From Actinomyces culturomici (GTDB lineage Bacteria > Actinomycetota > Actinomycetes > Actinomycetales > Actinomycetaceae), in assembly GCF_900499005.1 (NCBI RefSeq), contig NZ_LS991316.1, positions 635,212 through 699,211 on the forward strand: a stretch of DNA of 64,000 bases, written 5' to 3'. Positions 7,892 through 16,490 of the stretch are shown piece by piece. Within the stretch, counting starts at the first letter, position 1. The number at the start of each line of letters is the position of its first letter. Under the pieces are notes generated by a model. The model had not been told where the DNA came from, made no database searches, and saw only the letters and a list, made by a program, of their open reading frames with translations. The translations under genes and the position numbers were made by a program.

Positions 7892-9529
7892 TCAGTCGAG
7901 CGGGGCGCTCCAGTTGAGCGTCGCGCCGAGCCCGCCGATGCCCGGGCCGAGTGCGAAGGTTCCGCCGTGCCGGCGGGCCCGCTCCTTCATGTTCGCGAGG
8001 CCCGAATTGCGTGTGCGGGCCGGGGCGATCCCGCGCCCGTCGTCGGCGATCGTCACGGTCACCGAGCCGGACGCGCCCTGCCCCGCGACGTCGACGGTCA
8101 CCGCTCCTGCGGTCGCGTGCGCGTGGCGGGCGATGTTCGACAGCCCCTCGCGGACGACGGCGACGACGTCGTCCGCGAGGTCGAGGTCGATGCGGGCGTC
8201 GATCTCGTCCATCTTGCCGGCTTCTGCGTCCTCGACCTCGTTGATCGCCGTCCCGTCGAGGGTGATGAGGAGCGAGGGCGCGAAACCGAGGTAGGAGCGG
8301 GTGAGCGAGGATTCGCGGCGGATCCGCTCGACGAGGCCGACGGTCTGGTCGGGCTCGCGGAGGTTGTGGACGATCGCGCGGATCTGGCGGACGGCCTCGT
8401 CGATGGAGGCGAGCGCCCGATCGAGGGTCGCGGTCGCGGCGGCGGGGTCGAAGGTGCCGGCGGCGACCTCCTGCTTCGCGGCGTCCAGCTGCATGCCGGT
8501 CGCGAAGAGCTGCTGGATCGCGAAGTCGTGGAGGTCCCGGCCGATGCGGTCGCGCTCGTCGAGGAGCGCGGCGACGTCCTCGGCGTGGCGGGCCGACGCG
8601 AGTTCGAGCGCGAGGGCGGCCTGCGAGGCGAGGGACTCGGCGAGCGAGAGCTCGGAGTCATCGAACTCGGGGGCGCCGATGCGGCGCAGGAGGATGAGGA
8701 CGCCGACGGAGTTGCCGCGCGTGCGCAGCGGCGCGTAGAGGGCCGGTCCGAAGGCGCCGAGCTGGGGGACGCGGAGCGTCTGCGCGCGGGCCATCGAGTC
8801 GACGATCATGCCGGTGCCCTCGTGGAGGGCGGACATCGCACGACCCTCGGGCGGGAAGACGACGCCGAGGAGCGAGTCGGCGAGATAGCCGTCGATGATC
8901 TCGGCAGCCCAAGTGTCGCCGACGGACGGGAGGACGATGATCGCCGTGTCGGCGCGCGAGACCTCGCGGACGGTGCGGGCGATGAGCTCGAGGGCCTCCT
9001 CCTCGTCGGCGCCCTCGAGCATCGTCGTCGTCAGCGACTGGGAGGCGGAGATCCACCGCTCAGTGCGGCGCGCGTCCGCGTAGAGGTGCGCGTTCTCGAC
9101 GGCGATGCCCGCGGCCGGGGCGAGGGCCGTGAGGACGTCGACGTCGGAGTCGGTGAAGCCGCCGGGCTTGCCGGTGAGGTAGAGACGTCCGTAGACCTGC
9201 TCGTGGACGAGGATCGAGACGCCGAGGAAGTTCTCGATGCCGGGGGCGCTGATGTCCTCGAGCTCGGCGGTGTCGTCGACGCGCAGGTGTCCGCGCGGGG
9301 GGATCTGGGCGACGAGGACGGCGGGGACGTGCGGGGATTCGGAGCCGTCGCGGTGCTCGATGAGCATCGAGGTCGCGCCCCAGGTGTCGAGGACGGAGAG
9401 CGCCCCGTAGGGCGAGCGGGTGAGGCGGCACGCCTGGTCGACGAAGCTGCGGAGCGCCGACTTGAGGTCGAGGGTGCTCGTGAAGTCGAGCGCGGCCTCG
9501 AGCAGGGCGTGGTCGAAGCGATCGGTCAT
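7892..9529 (-). CDS. GAF-domain sensor histidine kinase (DevS/DosT-like)
   Basis: 545 residues: two GAF domains (about 20-150 and 175-310), a HisKA_3 dimerisation/phosphoacceptor segment with His334 in RDLHDFAIQQLF, and a C-terminal HATPase domain (VVREGLSNIARHAHA; DDGRGIAP). This layout matches mycobacterial DevS/DosT. The GAF-1 loop that carries the heme-ligand histidine in DevS is shortened here (ISAPGIENFLGVSI), so heme binding is not supported by sequence. The ATG overlaps the cydC stop (TCAT on the plus strand), making it the last gene of the cydABDC operon. No transmembrane segment; a cytoplasmic redox or ligand sensor is likely. The probable partner is the regulator at 7057-7710. Confidence 0.88.
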   Translation of the reverse strand: MTDRFDHALLEAALDFTSTLDLKSALRSFVDQACRLTRSPYGALSVLDTWGATSMLIEHRDGSESPHVPAVLVAQIPPRGHLRVDDTAELEDISAPGIENFLGVSILVHEQVYGRLYLTGKPGGFTDSDVDVLTALAPAAGIAVENAHLYADARRTERWISASQSLTTTMLEGADEEEALELIARTVREVSRADTAIIVLPSVGDTWAAEIIDGYLADSLLGVVFPPEGRAMSALHEGTGMIVDSMARAQTLRVPQLGAFGPALYAPLRTRGNSVGVLILLRRIGAPEFDDSELSLAESLASQAALALELASARHAEDVAALLDERDRIGRDLHDFAIQQLFATGMQLDAAKQEVAAGTFDPAAATATLDRALASIDEAVRQIRAIVHNLREPDQTVGLVERIRRESSLTRSYLGFAPSLLITLDGTAINEVEDAEAGKMDEIDARIDLDLADDVVAVVREGLSNIARHAHATAGAVTVDVAGQGASGSVTVTIADDGRGIAPARTRNSGLANMKERARRHGGTFALGPGIGGLGATLNWSAPLD

Positions 9530-11280
9530 GAGTCCTCCTCCTGGGCGAGGGCCCAGCGGTAGGCGTCGGATCGGGCGAGCAGGTCGGCGTGGGGTCCGCG
9601 GTCGACGACGCGGGCGGGTCCGTCGGGCGTCGGGCCGAGGACGAGGATCTCGTCGGCGGCGTCGAGGGCGGAGAGCCGGTGCGAGATGAGGAGGACCCCG
9701 CGGTCGCGGTCGGCGAGGACCCCGGAGACGAGCGCGTCGGCGGTCGCGGCGTCGAGGTGCTCCCCGGCCTCGTCGAGGAGGAGCAGGGGCGCGGGCGCGG
9801 CGAGCGCCCGGGCGATGAGGAGGCGGCGCCGCTCGCCGCCGGACACGGTCGTCCCGCCGGATCCGATGGGGGTGTCGAGCCCGGCGGGCAAGGCGTCGAG
9901 CCACTCGGCGAGCCCGACCCTCACGAGCAGGGCGGTCGCCTCCTCGGGGGTGAGGCGCCCGTTCGCGACGCGGAGGTTCTCGAGGACCGACGCCGCGAAG
10001 ACGTGCGCGTCCTCGGTCGTCACGGTGACGGCCCGCGTGAGGTCGGCGCGGTCGGCCCCCCAGGCCTCCTGCCCATCGACGAGGACGGAGCCGGCGCGCG
10101 GCGGGAGGAGTCCGGCGAGCGCGAGCGCGAGCGTCGTCTTCCCGATGCCCGACGGGCCGACGATCCCGAGGGAACGGCCCTTCGAGAGCTCGAGGTCGAT
10201 CCCCTCGACGAGGACTGGTCCGCCGGGCCACCCGATGGCGAGGCCGTGCGCCTCGAGGGTCGGCGATTCGGACACTGCGATCCGATGGGTCGGGGCGGCC
10301 TCGTCCTCGCCGAGGAGGTCGGCGATGCGCACGGCGGCGGTCGCGGACTTCACGAGCTGGACGGCGGCGGGGGCGAGTTCGGCGGTGCCCTCGAAGGAGG
10401 AGAGCGGGGTGAGGACGAGGACCGCGAGCATGACGGGCGCGATCATCCCGCCGGTCGTCCCGGGGATGCCGATGAGGAGGGCCGCGATGACGGCGGCGCC
10501 CATGGCCGCTCGGTCGATGCCGGCGGCGAGCGCGGCCATGCGCGCGGAGCGGTGGGCGGCGTCGGTGAGTTCGGACTCGGTGCGGGCGATCGAGGCGCGC
10601 AGGGCGGAGATGCGCCCGGAGACCTGGAGCTCGGAGGCGCCCTCCATGAGGGAGAGGGTCTGGGAGGCGAGGTCGGTGCGGGCGCGCAGCGTGTCGATCT
10701 GCGCGATGCGGGCGGCGCGCATCGAGAGGAGCGGCGCGCCGACGCCGGAGACGAGGAGGCAGACGCCGACGAGGAGCCCGGCGGCGGGGGAGACGAGGAC
10801 GAGGCCCGTCACCGTCCCGATGCCGACGACGAGGGCGACGCAGGCGGGGAGGATCGTCTTGACGACGAGGTCGCCGACGTCGTCGACGTCCGCGCCGGTG
10901 CGCGCGAGAAGGTCCCCGCGCCGGATCGAGGCGACGGCGTCGACACGGCGCTTCGCGAGGATCCGGTAGAGGTTCTGGCGCAGCGCGTCCATGCCGTCGA
11001 GGGCGACGCGGTGGCTCGCGAGGCGACCGAGGTAGCGGAGGACCGCGCGCGAGACGCCGAAGGTCCGCACGGCGACTGCCGCGACCGTGAGGTAGAGGAC
11101 CGGCGGGTGCTGGGAGGCGCGGGCGATGAGCCAGGCGGCGGTGGCGCCGAGGGCGATGGCGGCGCCGAGGGCGCCGGAGCCGAGGAGCACGGAGAGGGCG
11201 AAGCCGCCCTTGTCGAGTCCGACGAGGGGGAGGACGCGGCGCAGGGCGCGGCGCTCCTCACGGGTGATGGGGCCGATCAT
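9526..11280 (-). CDS. cydC: Thiol reductant ABC exporter subunit CydC
   Basis: 584-residue fused permease-ATPase, one half of the heterodimeric CydDC transporter needed to assemble cytochrome bd (linked to glutathione/cysteine and heme transport in E. coli). Six membrane segments lie in about the first 310 residues; Walker A GPSGIGKT is at 375-382, with signature VSGGERRRL and Walker B LLLLDEAGEHLD in the C-terminal nucleotide-binding domain. The start at 11280 overlaps the cydD stop by the ATGA arrangement, so an in-frame upstream extension is not used. Its own stop overlaps the sensor-kinase start in the same way. Confidence 0.93.
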   Translation of the reverse strand: MIGPITREERRALRRVLPLVGLDKGGFALSVLLGSGALGAAIALGATAAWLIARASQHPPVLYLTVAAVAVRTFGVSRAVLRYLGRLASHRVALDGMDALRQNLYRILAKRRVDAVASIRRGDLLARTGADVDDVGDLVVKTILPACVALVVGIGTVTGLVLVSPAAGLLVGVCLLVSGVGAPLLSMRAARIAQIDTLRARTDLASQTLSLMEGASELQVSGRISALRASIARTESELTDAAHRSARMAALAAGIDRAAMGAAVIAALLIGIPGTTGGMIAPVMLAVLVLTPLSSFEGTAELAPAAVQLVKSATAAVRIADLLGEDEAAPTHRIAVSESPTLEAHGLAIGWPGGPVLVEGIDLELSKGRSLGIVGPSGIGKTTLALALAGLLPPRAGSVLVDGQEAWGADRADLTRAVTVTTEDAHVFAASVLENLRVANGRLTPEEATALLVRVGLAEWLDALPAGLDTPIGSGGTTVSGGERRRLLIARALAAPAPLLLLDEAGEHLDAATADALVSGVLADRDRGVLLISHRLSALDAADEILVLGPTPDGPARVVDRGPHADLLARSDAYRWALAQEEDS

Positions 11281-13091
11281 CGGGTGGCCTCCTTCTCGTC
11301 GTGGAAGGCCGCCTCGCCGGCCGCGCGCCCGCCGCCGGAGGGAGCGCCGGCGAGGATTCCGGGCATCTCGACCTCGACGTCCTCGGGCCCTTCGGGGATC
11401 TCGGCGAGGACGGGGTAGGCCTCGACGTCGTCGGCGGTTGCCAGCCGCGCCTCGATCTCGATGACCGCGTCGGCGAGCGCGATGAGGGCGCGGCGATGGG
11501 CGATGACGAGAACGGTCTTCCCCTGCTCCTTGAGGGCGAGGAGCGCGCGCGTGATCTCGTCCTCGCTCACGGCGTCGAGGTGCGCGGTCGGCTCGTCGAG
11601 GACGACGAGCGGAGCCTCGTCGATGAGGGCGCGCGTGAGGGCGAGGCGCTGGCGCTGCCCGACCGAGAGGCCGACGCCGCCGACGCCGACGCGGGACGCC
11701 CACCCGTCGGGAAGCGACTCGACGACGTCGAGGAAGCCGGTCGACCGGGCGGCCCGGACGAGCGCCTCGTCGGCCTCATCCCGTGAGAAGTTCTCGAGAA
11801 GGGTGCCGGGCACGATCGTCGGGGCCTGGGGGACCCACGTGATGAAGCTCCACCAGGAGGCGGGGTCGACCTCGGCGAGATCGAAAGAGCCCACCGACGC
11901 CACGGGCTCGAGGAGCACCCGCCCCTTCGTCGCGGGCAGGAGCCCGAGGATCGTAAGGACCGTTGTGGTCTTTCCCGCGCCCGAGCGCCCGGCGAGCACC
12001 GTCAACCGGCCCGGCTCGATGCGGGCCGACAGGTCGGCGGGGGCCCAGGCGCCGCGCGCGGCGACGGAGAGATCCTCGAGGACGATGGCGGTCGACCGGG
12101 TCGGGGGGGCGGGCAGGGAGCCCGCGTGGGCGGCGGGGCGCTCCTCCTCGATGATCGCGAAGGCGGACTGGGCGGCGGCGACGCCATTGGCGCTCGCGTG
12201 GAACTGGGCTCCGACCTGGCGCAGCGGTTCGAAGACCTCGGGGGCGAGCATGATGACGGCGAGCCCGGTCGCCAGATCGATCCGCCCGGACACGAGGCGC
12301 ATGCCGACCTCGACGGCGACGAGCGCGACGGAGAGGGTCGAGAGGAACTCGAGGACCGCGCCGGAGAGGAAGGCGACGCGCAGGGTCGACATCGTCGTGC
12401 GCGTGTTCTCCTTCCCGAGGGCGTCGAGGTGCGCGCGCGGACCGTCCTCGCGGCCGAGTCCCCGCAGGGTCGGCAGGCCGGCCATGAGGTCGAGGAGCTG
12501 GGCGCCGAGGCGCTCCATCGAGGCGAGCTTCGCCTTCGAGGACTCCTCGGTGAACTGCCCGATAAGGATCATGAAGATCGGGATGAGCGGGATGACGAAG
12601 AGGGCGATGACGCCCGACCAGGGGTCGAGCCACAGCATGACGGCGAGCGCGAGCGGTGTCGCCGTGCATGTGAGGACGAGCTGGGGGAGGAACTTCACGA
12701 AGTAGGGGCCGAGGTCGTCGAGTCCTCGCGTGAGCAGGGTCGTCACTTCGGCGCCGTGGACGGCGCGCCAACGCGGGCCGAGCGCCTCGGCGGCGTCGTG
12801 GACCTCGGCGCGCAGGTCGCGGATCGCGTTGTCCGCGCCGTGCTGGGCGACCGATTCGCGGGCGGCGACGAGGAGCCCGCGGGCGGTGACGACCAGCGCG
12901 AGGACCACGATGAGCGGGAGGACATCCGGCAGCGTCGCGGAGCCCTCGATGACGGGGGAGAGAGCGCGCGAGACGAGGAGCGCCTGGGCGATGACGATGA
13001 CGGCGATGAGCGTCCCGAACAGTGCGGTGAGGAGGATCGGCCGCCTCGCGGAGCGGGCGTATCTCAGGAGCCGGGGATCGAAAGGACGCAC
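11277..13091 (-). CDS. cydD: Thiol reductant ABC exporter subunit CydD
   Basis: 604-residue partner of CydC. The N-terminal membrane domain (about residues 15-310) contains several hydrophobic helices. The nucleotide-binding domain has Walker A GRSGAGKT at 368-375, signature LSVGQRQRL and Walker B PLVVLDEPTAHLD. The C-terminus carries a roughly 50-residue acidic, Gly-rich tail beyond the usual end of the family, of unknown use. Third gene of the minus-strand cydA-cydB-cydD-cydC run; a 190-base gap with a hairpin separates it from cydB, so partial termination or an internal promoter is possible. Confidence 0.93.
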   Translation of the reverse strand: MRPFDPRLLRYARSARRPILLTALFGTLIAVIVIAQALLVSRALSPVIEGSATLPDVLPLIVVLALVVTARGLLVAARESVAQHGADNAIRDLRAEVHDAAEALGPRWRAVHGAEVTTLLTRGLDDLGPYFVKFLPQLVLTCTATPLALAVMLWLDPWSGVIALFVIPLIPIFMILIGQFTEESSKAKLASMERLGAQLLDLMAGLPTLRGLGREDGPRAHLDALGKENTRTTMSTLRVAFLSGAVLEFLSTLSVALVAVEVGMRLVSGRIDLATGLAVIMLAPEVFEPLRQVGAQFHASANGVAAAQSAFAIIEEERPAAHAGSLPAPPTRSTAIVLEDLSVAARGAWAPADLSARIEPGRLTVLAGRSGAGKTTTVLTILGLLPATKGRVLLEPVASVGSFDLAEVDPASWWSFITWVPQAPTIVPGTLLENFSRDEADEALVRAARSTGFLDVVESLPDGWASRVGVGGVGLSVGQRQRLALTRALIDEAPLVVLDEPTAHLDAVSEDEITRALLALKEQGKTVLVIAHRRALIALADAVIEIEARLATADDVEAYPVLAEIPEGPEDVEVEMPGILAGAPSGGGRAAGEAAFHDEKEATR

Positions 13092-13217
13092 CCGGCCATT
13101 GTGCCGTAATCGGGCCCTCTCCCGCAGATCCCGCCGTCCCGCGGCGCCGCTCCGCAGGACCGACGAGGCCGGGGCGGGCCTCGCGAGAGGGGGAGGGGAG
13201 GACGCCCCCGGAATGCG

Positions 13218-13251
13218 GAGCGGCCCGGCGCCGCGGGGCGTCGGGCCGCTC
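13218..13251 (-). terminator. Hairpin between cydB and cydD
   Basis: A 13-base stem with one G-T pair, GAGCGGCCCGGCG (13218-13230) against 13239-13251, with an 8-base loop, about 30 bases past the cydB stop. No U-run follows, so it may attenuate transcription or stabilise the 3' end of cydAB mRNA rather than fully terminate. Confidence 0.5.
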
Positions 13252-13281
13252 GCTCATCGACCTGCCGATGAGGGATGTCGA

Positions 13282-14403
13282 TCAGCCGGCGAGGAAGTTC
13301 TCCCCGAGGCGGATCTGCTTGGGGAGGAGCCCCGCGTTCGTGTCGACGTCGTTGACGGAGACGCGCTTGCGGAACACCCAGTACGACCAGACGGTGTACG
13401 CGAGAACGATCGGCACGAGGCAGACCGCGACGACCGTCATCACCTGGAGAGTCGAACCGGACGAAGAGGCCTGCTCGATGGTGAGCGAGTAGGCCCGGTC
13501 GATCGAGGACTTCTGGACGGCCGGGGCCATCGCGGAGAAGACCCACGCGACGGTGCCGGCGATCGCGACGGCCGAGAAGAGGAACGAGAGTCCCTCGCGG
13601 CGCAGCGACTTCTGGGCGAAGGCCGCGGACGCGATGATCGCGAGGGCGGCGACGAGCAGCGGGATCCACGCGAGGACCGAGCCCGCGTAGGCGAACTGGC
13701 CCCAGAGGAGGAACACCGCGGCGACGACCGTCGCGCCGACGGTGAGCGGCGCGGCGAGCCCGTTGGCGCGCTCGCGGACCTCGCCCTCGGTCTTGAGGGA
13801 GAGGAACTGGGCGCCGTGGGCGAGGCACACGAGGAGGACGGCGAGGCCGCCGAGGATCGTGTACGGGGTGAGGAGCGAGAAGAATCCACCGGTCAGCTGG
13901 TGGGTGGCCGTCGCGAGGGAGGAGTCCACCATGTCGGGGGCGATGACCTCGCCGGTGGCGGCGTCGACGACCTCGATCTTCATGCCCTGGACGAAGTTCG
14001 CGAAGGCGACGCCGAGGAGGATCGGAACGAGCCACGCGGTGATCGAGTGGAGGACGTCCCAGGTGTGGCGCCACTTCTCGGTCGCGAGCTTCGAGCGCCA
14101 TTCGAGCGCGGAGATGCGGATGATGAGCGCGAAGAGGATGAGGAAGAGGGCGAGGTACATGCCGGAGAACATCGTCGCGTACCACTCGGGGAACGCGGCG
14201 AAGGTGGCGCCGCCGGCGGTGAGGAGCCAGACCTCGTTGCCGTCCCAGTGAGGGCCGATGGTCCGGACCGTCTGGGTGCGCTCTTCGTCGTTCTTCGCGA
14301 CGATCGGGAGGAGAGCGCCGACGCCGAAGTCGAAGCCCTCGGTGACGAGGTAGACCGTCCACAGGACGGCGATGAGGATGAACCAGAGGATCGACAGTGT
14401 CAT
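13282..14403 (-). CDS. cydB: Cytochrome bd ubiquinol oxidase subunit II
   Basis: 373-residue polytopic membrane protein, subunit II of the high-affinity cytochrome bd quinol oxidase. It opens with the family segment WFILIAVLWTVYLVTEGFDFGVG, then HWDGNEVWLLTAGGATFAAFPEWYAT, with about nine hydrophobic helices. Length fits the family. It follows cydA by 16 bases and is presumably co-transcribed. It acts in the cytoplasmic membrane with CydA to reduce O2 to water, supporting growth at low oxygen. Confidence 0.95.
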   Translation of the reverse strand: MTLSILWFILIAVLWTVYLVTEGFDFGVGALLPIVAKNDEERTQTVRTIGPHWDGNEVWLLTAGGATFAAFPEWYATMFSGMYLALFLILFALIIRISALEWRSKLATEKWRHTWDVLHSITAWLVPILLGVAFANFVQGMKIEVVDAATGEVIAPDMVDSSLATATHQLTGGFFSLLTPYTILGGLAVLLVCLAHGAQFLSLKTEGEVRERANGLAAPLTVGATVVAAVFLLWGQFAYAGSVLAWIPLLVAALAIIASAAFAQKSLRREGLSFLFSAVAIAGTVAWVFSAMAPAVQKSSIDRAYSLTIEQASSSGSTLQVMTVVAVCLVPIVLAYTVWSYWVFRKRVSVNDVDTNAGLLPKQIRLGENFLAG

Positions 14404-14419
14404 GGGAGTGTCCTCTTTC

Positions 14420-15964
14420 TCAGTAGCCGAAGGAGAGGGCGCCGGCGGTCTCGTCCGCGCTCTTCTTCGCCGTCGTCGTGTGAATGCCCTCCTGCGCGTA
14501 GCGCTTGATGAGGAGGAACCAGATGACGCCGAGAACGGCGTAGAGGACCGTGAAGCCGATGAGGGTCGCGAGCACCTGTCCGGCGGGGACGTTCGGCGAG
14601 ATCGCGGACTCGGTCATGAGCATGACGGATCCGACGGGGTCGCCGTTCTCGAGGCCCTTGAGGTTCGGGACGACGATCCAGGGCTGGCGGCCGATCTCGG
14701 TGAAGATCCAGCCGAAGGTGGCGGCGATGAAGGGGAGCGGGATGTTGACGAGGGCGAAGAGGCCGAGCCACTTGTTCCCCGAGACCGCGCCCTTGCGCGT
14801 CGTCCACAGGCCCCACAGGGCGAGGAGGAGCGCCACCTGGCCGAGCCCGATCATGAAGCGGAAGGACCAGAAGGTCACCATCTGCGGCGGGCGGAAGTCG
14901 TACTGGGCGGCGTCGCCGTACTTCGCGGTGAAGTCGGCGTTCGCGTTGAGGAGGTCGACCATCCGCTTCTGGATGTCGGAGACGCCCTGGACCTCGGCGG
15001 TGAAGGAGTTGTGCGACATGAAGGCGGCGACGCCGGGGACCTCGATGAACTTCGTCGGCTCGGAGGAGTCGTCGAGAGGGCAGGAGCCGAACTGCGCGAC
15101 CGTGAAGGAGGCGCCCTCGGTGTCCATGCAGATGCCCTCGGCGGCGGCCATCTTCATCGGCTGGAGCTCAACCATCTCCTGGCCCTGGAAGTGGCCGGTG
15201 CCGGCGGTGCCGAGGCCGCCGATGAGGACGACGACGAGGCCGAAGCGGGCGATCGGACGCCAGATGTCGCGCGCCTGCGCCTCGCCCTCGGGGGTGTTCG
15301 AGGCCTGCGCGCGGACCATCCACCAGAGGGCGATGCCGGCGACGAAGGTGCCGGCGACGAGCCAGGCGGAGGTGATGACGTGCGTGTACTCCCACACGAG
15401 GACGGGGTTGGCGACGACCTGGAAGAAGCCGCCGACGCCGTCGAGCTCGGCGCGCCCGGTCTCGGCGTTGAAAGTGGCGCCGACCGGGTGCTGCATCCAG
15501 GAGTTCGCGCCGAGGATCCACAGGGCCGAGAGGGCCGTGCCGATGGCGACGCACCAGATGGTGACGAGGTGGAGGGTCTTGGAGAGTCGGCCCCAGCCGA
15601 AGATCCAGAGACCGAGGAAGGTCGACTCGAGGAAGAAGGCGAGGAGGGCCTCGACCGCGAGCGGGGCGCCGAAGATGTCTCCGACGTAGCGGGAGTACTC
15701 CGACCAGTTCATGCCGAACTGGAACTCCTGGACGATGCCGGTGGCGACGCCGAGGGCGAAGTTGATGAGGAAGAGTTTCCCGAAGAATCGTGTGGCCTGG
15801 AGCCAGTGCTCCTTGCCGGTCTTATGCCAGAACGTCTGCATGATCGCGACCAGCAGCGAAAGGCCGATGGTCAGCGGGACGAGGATGAAGTGGTAGACGG
15901 TCGTGATGCCGAACTGCCACCGTCCGATCATGACAGAGTCGAGCGCTGCCTGCGCGAGGGTCAT
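14420..15964 (-). CDS. cydA: Cytochrome bd ubiquinol oxidase subunit I
   Basis: 514-residue heme-bearing subunit I. The N-terminal heme-ligand region reads RWQFGITTVYHFILVPLTIG, the second histidine region is YTHVITSAWLVAG, and the methionine-containing segment is VTFWSFRFMIGLG, all matching the family. The Q loop appears to be of the short type. The gene is first in a minus-strand operon with cydB, cydD, cydC and the GAF kinase. Its ATG at 15964 has an AAGG-type ribosome-binding site (reverse complement of CCTT at 15974-15977). Function: low-oxygen, cyanide-tolerant respiration. Confidence 0.96.
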   Translation of the reverse strand: MTLAQAALDSVMIGRWQFGITTVYHFILVPLTIGLSLLVAIMQTFWHKTGKEHWLQATRFFGKLFLINFALGVATGIVQEFQFGMNWSEYSRYVGDIFGAPLAVEALLAFFLESTFLGLWIFGWGRLSKTLHLVTIWCVAIGTALSALWILGANSWMQHPVGATFNAETGRAELDGVGGFFQVVANPVLVWEYTHVITSAWLVAGTFVAGIALWWMVRAQASNTPEGEAQARDIWRPIARFGLVVVLIGGLGTAGTGHFQGQEMVELQPMKMAAAEGICMDTEGASFTVAQFGSCPLDDSSEPTKFIEVPGVAAFMSHNSFTAEVQGVSDIQKRMVDLLNANADFTAKYGDAAQYDFRPPQMVTFWSFRFMIGLGQVALLLALWGLWTTRKGAVSGNKWLGLFALVNIPLPFIAATFGWIFTEIGRQPWIVVPNLKGLENGDPVGSVMLMTESAISPNVPAGQVLATLIGFTVLYAVLGVIWFLLIKRYAQEGIHTTTAKKSADETAGALSFGY

Positions 15965-16490
15965 AGTGCTCGCCTTCCCTCAAGAAGTGGTCGATGGTGA
16001 TAGTCGCTACGGCGATGATCTAGGACCATCGTCATATGCTCCTGTTCAGAGTAGCGAGGACGTCGGCATTTATCTCGCCCCCGGGCCGCGTCGGGACCCT
16101 TTTCTGACACATCCGTAAGAACCGCCATGAACTTCCGCATTTCCAGGGGTTCCGGGGTGCTCACGAGGCCGGGGTGGGCGCTCGCGGAGCCCTGGCGACG
16201 GGTCGGCGGACGCGATCGGGCGCTCGTGATCGACGCCTGCGGGGCGGGCGCGGAGGGGTACGCGGATCGGACGGCGACGCGGTCCTGTGCGCCGATCGGG
16301 GGTGTGTGTGAGACAATGGGGCCGATTCGGACGCCGTGGGCGCACCCCTGCGGCGAGTGCGATGTCGAGGACGCCCCTGGCGCCGACGTCGGCCTCCGCG
16401 CAGCGGCGCGGACCGTCAGGATTTCCGCCCCCAGCGGGCGAGTACGAGGGCGAGGCCCGGTGCGGGACCGACCCCGACAATTGGAGAATC
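15965..16490. promoter_or_regulatory. Divergent intergenic region between cydA and rne
   Basis: 526 bases without a convincing gene. The cydA side is relatively AT-rich (15975-16060), as expected for a promoter. An imperfect DevR-box-like site AGGAC-CATC-GTCAT lies at 16022-16035, about 60-70 bases before the cydA start. On the rne side a weak -10-like GACAAT is at 16312-16317. A plus-strand reading frame from 16127 is mostly Arg/Gly-rich shadow sequence and is not called. Confidence 0.4.
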
